A stretch of DNA of 24,288 nt, taken from JBHJOF01 sp050330055. Lineage in GTDB: Bacteria > Pseudomonadota > Alphaproteobacteria > Kiloniellales > JAKSDN01. A program made the position numbers and the translations under genes. Under the pieces are notes generated by a model. It saw nothing but the letters and a program-made list of their open reading frames with translations. It had not been told where the DNA came from and did not search any database. Below, in pieces: positions 23,238-24,288 of this stretch. The DNA is taken from the NCBI GenBank assembly GCA_050330055.1, contig JBHJOF010000397.1:1-24288 (forward strand). The letters run 5' to 3'. Each line of letters opens with the position of its first letter. Within the stretch, counting starts at the first letter, position 1.

Positions 23238-23851
23238 GCGCGGGCCTCCTGCGCCGGCAGCGACTGGCGGTGCGCCTCGATGCGCTCCATCAGCCAGCCC
23301 CAGGCCTCCTGCTCGCGTGGGCCCGCGGTCTTGGAGACCGCGATCTCGAGATAGGCGATCTCGCGCTCGACCTTGTCCCAGGGCAGCATGTGCAGGCGGC
23401 TGACCAGGATGGCGGCCTCGACCACCGCCGCCTGCGCCCGGTTGAAGCCGCGGAAGGGGGCGTGGCTCTCCTCGTGCACCACCCGGCAGCGGAAGCGCGG
23501 CCGCTGCGCGTCCTCGGTCACGCTCTCGACCGCCAGCTCGGCGTGGGCCAGGGCGCCTTGGAGCACGCCCCCCGGCACCATGCCGGCGGGCCGCGTCGGC
23601 CAGTCGCGCCGGCCCGTCAGGCAGCCGGCGAAGACCCGCACGTCGTCGCTGTAGTTGGCCACGGCAAAGGGATTGGCGCGCAGGTTGTCGAGCGTGGTCG
23701 AGGGCCGGAAGGGCGCGATCACCCAGAACTCGCCCTCCTGGATGATGCCGATCGGCGCGATGTGGACGCGGCCTTCAGCGCCCTGGCCAGGGGCGCTCCC
23801 AGGGGCGCTCCCAGGGGCGCTCATGGTCGTGACGATGGTCTCACGGATCAT
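23234..23851 (-). CDS. DUF447 family flavin-reductase-like protein
   Basis: A 205-residue DUF447 protein; from the alternative ATG at 23824 it would be 196 residues. The family adopts an FMN-binding split-barrel fold. Visible blocks are HIAPIGIIQEGEFWVIAPFRPSTTLDNLRANPFAVANYSDDVRVFAG and, later, FRGFNRAQAAVVEAAILVSRLHMLP. Members occur in methanogens and in bacterial C1 islands, so a role in methanofuran or H4MPT synthesis is likely but not defined. The N-terminus contains a SAPG triple repeat from a 12-bp DNA repeat, of doubtful functional value. Its stop overlaps the mfnB start by 4 bp. Confidence 0.82.
   Translation of the reverse strand: MIRETIVTTMSAPGSAPGSAPGQGAEGRVHIAPIGIIQEGEFWVIAPFRPSTTLDNLRANPFAVANYSDDVRVFAGCLTGRRDWPTRPAGMVPGGVLQGALAHAELAVESVTEDAQRPRFRCRVVHEESHAPFRGFNRAQAAVVEAAILVSRLHMLPWDKVEREIAYLEIAVSKTAGPREQEAWGWLMERIEAHRQSLPAQEARA
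23788..23823. repeat. 12-bp tandem repeat in the DUF447 N-terminus
   Basis: Three consecutive copies of CAGGGGCGCTCC (the last differing in one base) encode SAPG three times on the minus strand. A repeat of 12 bases keeps the frame, so copy number can vary without disrupting the gene. Confidence 0.8.
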
Positions 23852-23888
23852 GGTGCGAGACTAGGACAGGGCTGCGGCCCAGGCAATC

Positions 23889-23940
23889 GGACTGGCCGGG
23901 CGGACTGGCCGGGCGGACTGGCCGGGCGGACTGGCCGGGC
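23889..23940. repeat. 13-bp tandem repeat upstream of the DUF447/mfnB genes
   Basis: Four exact head-to-tail copies of GGACTGGCCGGGC (23889-23901, 23902-23914, 23915-23927, 23928-23940). They lie 38-89 bp upstream of the DUF447 start, in its likely promoter region. The rest of the gap up to 24139 holds no gene, apart from an AT-rich stretch at 24066-24115. Confidence 0.9.
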
Positions 23941-24067
23941 CACGGGCCCAGGCTGACGGCCAAAGTGCAAGGGCGACGTCCGGAGAAGCCGGGCCCTGGT
24001 GCGACACCACTCCCGCGACGCCCCTCGGGACCCCTCGCTCCGGCTATGCCCAACGGCCGAAACGCGA

Positions 24068-24097
24068 TTAAGTTTGTTTACTTCAAATTAACTATAT
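24068..24097 (+). promoter_or_regulatory. Possible promoter of the final partial gene
   Basis: An AT-rich stretch in GC-rich DNA contains CTATAT (24092-24097), the alphaproteobacterial -10 consensus, with TTAAGT (24068-24073) 18 bp upstream. AAGGAGG at 24116-24122 follows. Pattern match only. Confidence 0.4.
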
Positions 24098-24139
24098 CCG
24101 TTCACTAATGTTCCCAAGGAGGCTAGTGGACGTATCGTC

Positions 24140-24288
24140 ATGGCCCAGTGTGTGAGCCCTTATCTGCTGACGCCGCTGCGTGATTTGCGCACGGCGTGCC
24201 GGCAAATCCGCGAGGCGCGCGGCCAGCCCGACGCGTCCTGTGGCGCGTGCGACCTCTTCGAGCTCTGCCCCTGCCTCGCGGCGGGCCT
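24140..24288 (+). CDS. Unrecognised cysteine-rich protein (3' partial)
   Basis: Open from ATG 24140 to the window end, 49 residues seen. The protein starts MAQCVSPYLLTPLRDLRTACRQI and has a cysteine cluster SCGACDLFELCPC (four cysteines in 13 residues), which suggests metal or Fe-S binding. AAGGAGG at 24116-24122 is 17 nt upstream, too far for ideal spacing, and no better in-frame start is evident, so the start is uncertain. I recognise no family. It is divergent from the DUF447 gene. Confidence 0.5.
   Translation, partial: MAQCVSPYLLTPLRDLRTACRQIREARGQPDASCGACDLFELCPCLAAG

Noticed and set aside
23889..23940. CRISPR-like repeat array
   Set aside because: Copies are only 13 bp and directly adjacent, with no spacers and no cas genes.

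Overview
This is a GC-rich (about 70%) window with tightly packed, often overlapping genes. The gene content and local promoter-like sequences suggest an alphaproteobacterium with an archaeal-type, tetrahydromethanopterin (H4MPT)/methanofuran-dependent one-carbon pathway. Organism assignment is inference from gene content only.

Layout. (1) 1-2383, + strand: the 4-aminobenzoate (pABA) genes pabB (5' end cut by the window), pabA and pabC. (2) 2489-8966, + strand: a formylmethanofuran dehydrogenase / formyltransferase-hydrolase cluster, fwdD-like, fhcB, fhcA, fhcD, fhcC, with a DAO-family FAD oxidoreductase 6 bp behind it. (3) 8986-12446: mixed genes, namely a TetR regulator, a small unknown ORF, a LysR regulator, a DUF2189 membrane protein and a pterin-4a-carbinolamine dehydratase (PCD)-like protein. 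(4) 12507-18476, + strand: beta-RFAP synthase, mtdB, an ATP-grasp protein, mch, a RimK-like ATP-grasp ligase and a CitG-like protein. (5) 18741-19250: fae with its own leader and a clear terminator. (6) 19417-23851: a HisA-like protein (-), an MfnD-like ATP-grasp (+), an MfnF-like protein (+) bracketed by two copies of a 100-bp palindromic repeat, then mfnB and a DUF447 protein (-). (7) 24140 to the end: the start of an unrecognised cysteine-rich protein.

How the genes work together. Fae joins formaldehyde to H4MPT; MtdB oxidises methylene-H4MPT; Mch hydrolyses methenyl-H4MPT to formyl-H4MPT; FhcD moves the formyl group to a methanofuran-type carrier; FhcA releases formate. pabABC and beta-RFAP synthase start H4MPT synthesis. 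MfnB, the MfnD-like and MfnF-like proteins, and probably other ATP-grasp ligases, build the furan carrier.

The most notable observation is that FhcB and FwdD look like a complete metal-pterin module. The four-cysteine Fe-S motif, the Cys-His pair that binds and flanks the Mo/W, and the active-site Arg motif are all visible. The best studied bacterial Fhc complex, from Methylorubrum/Methylobacterium extorquens, is described as a redox-inactive hydrolase.
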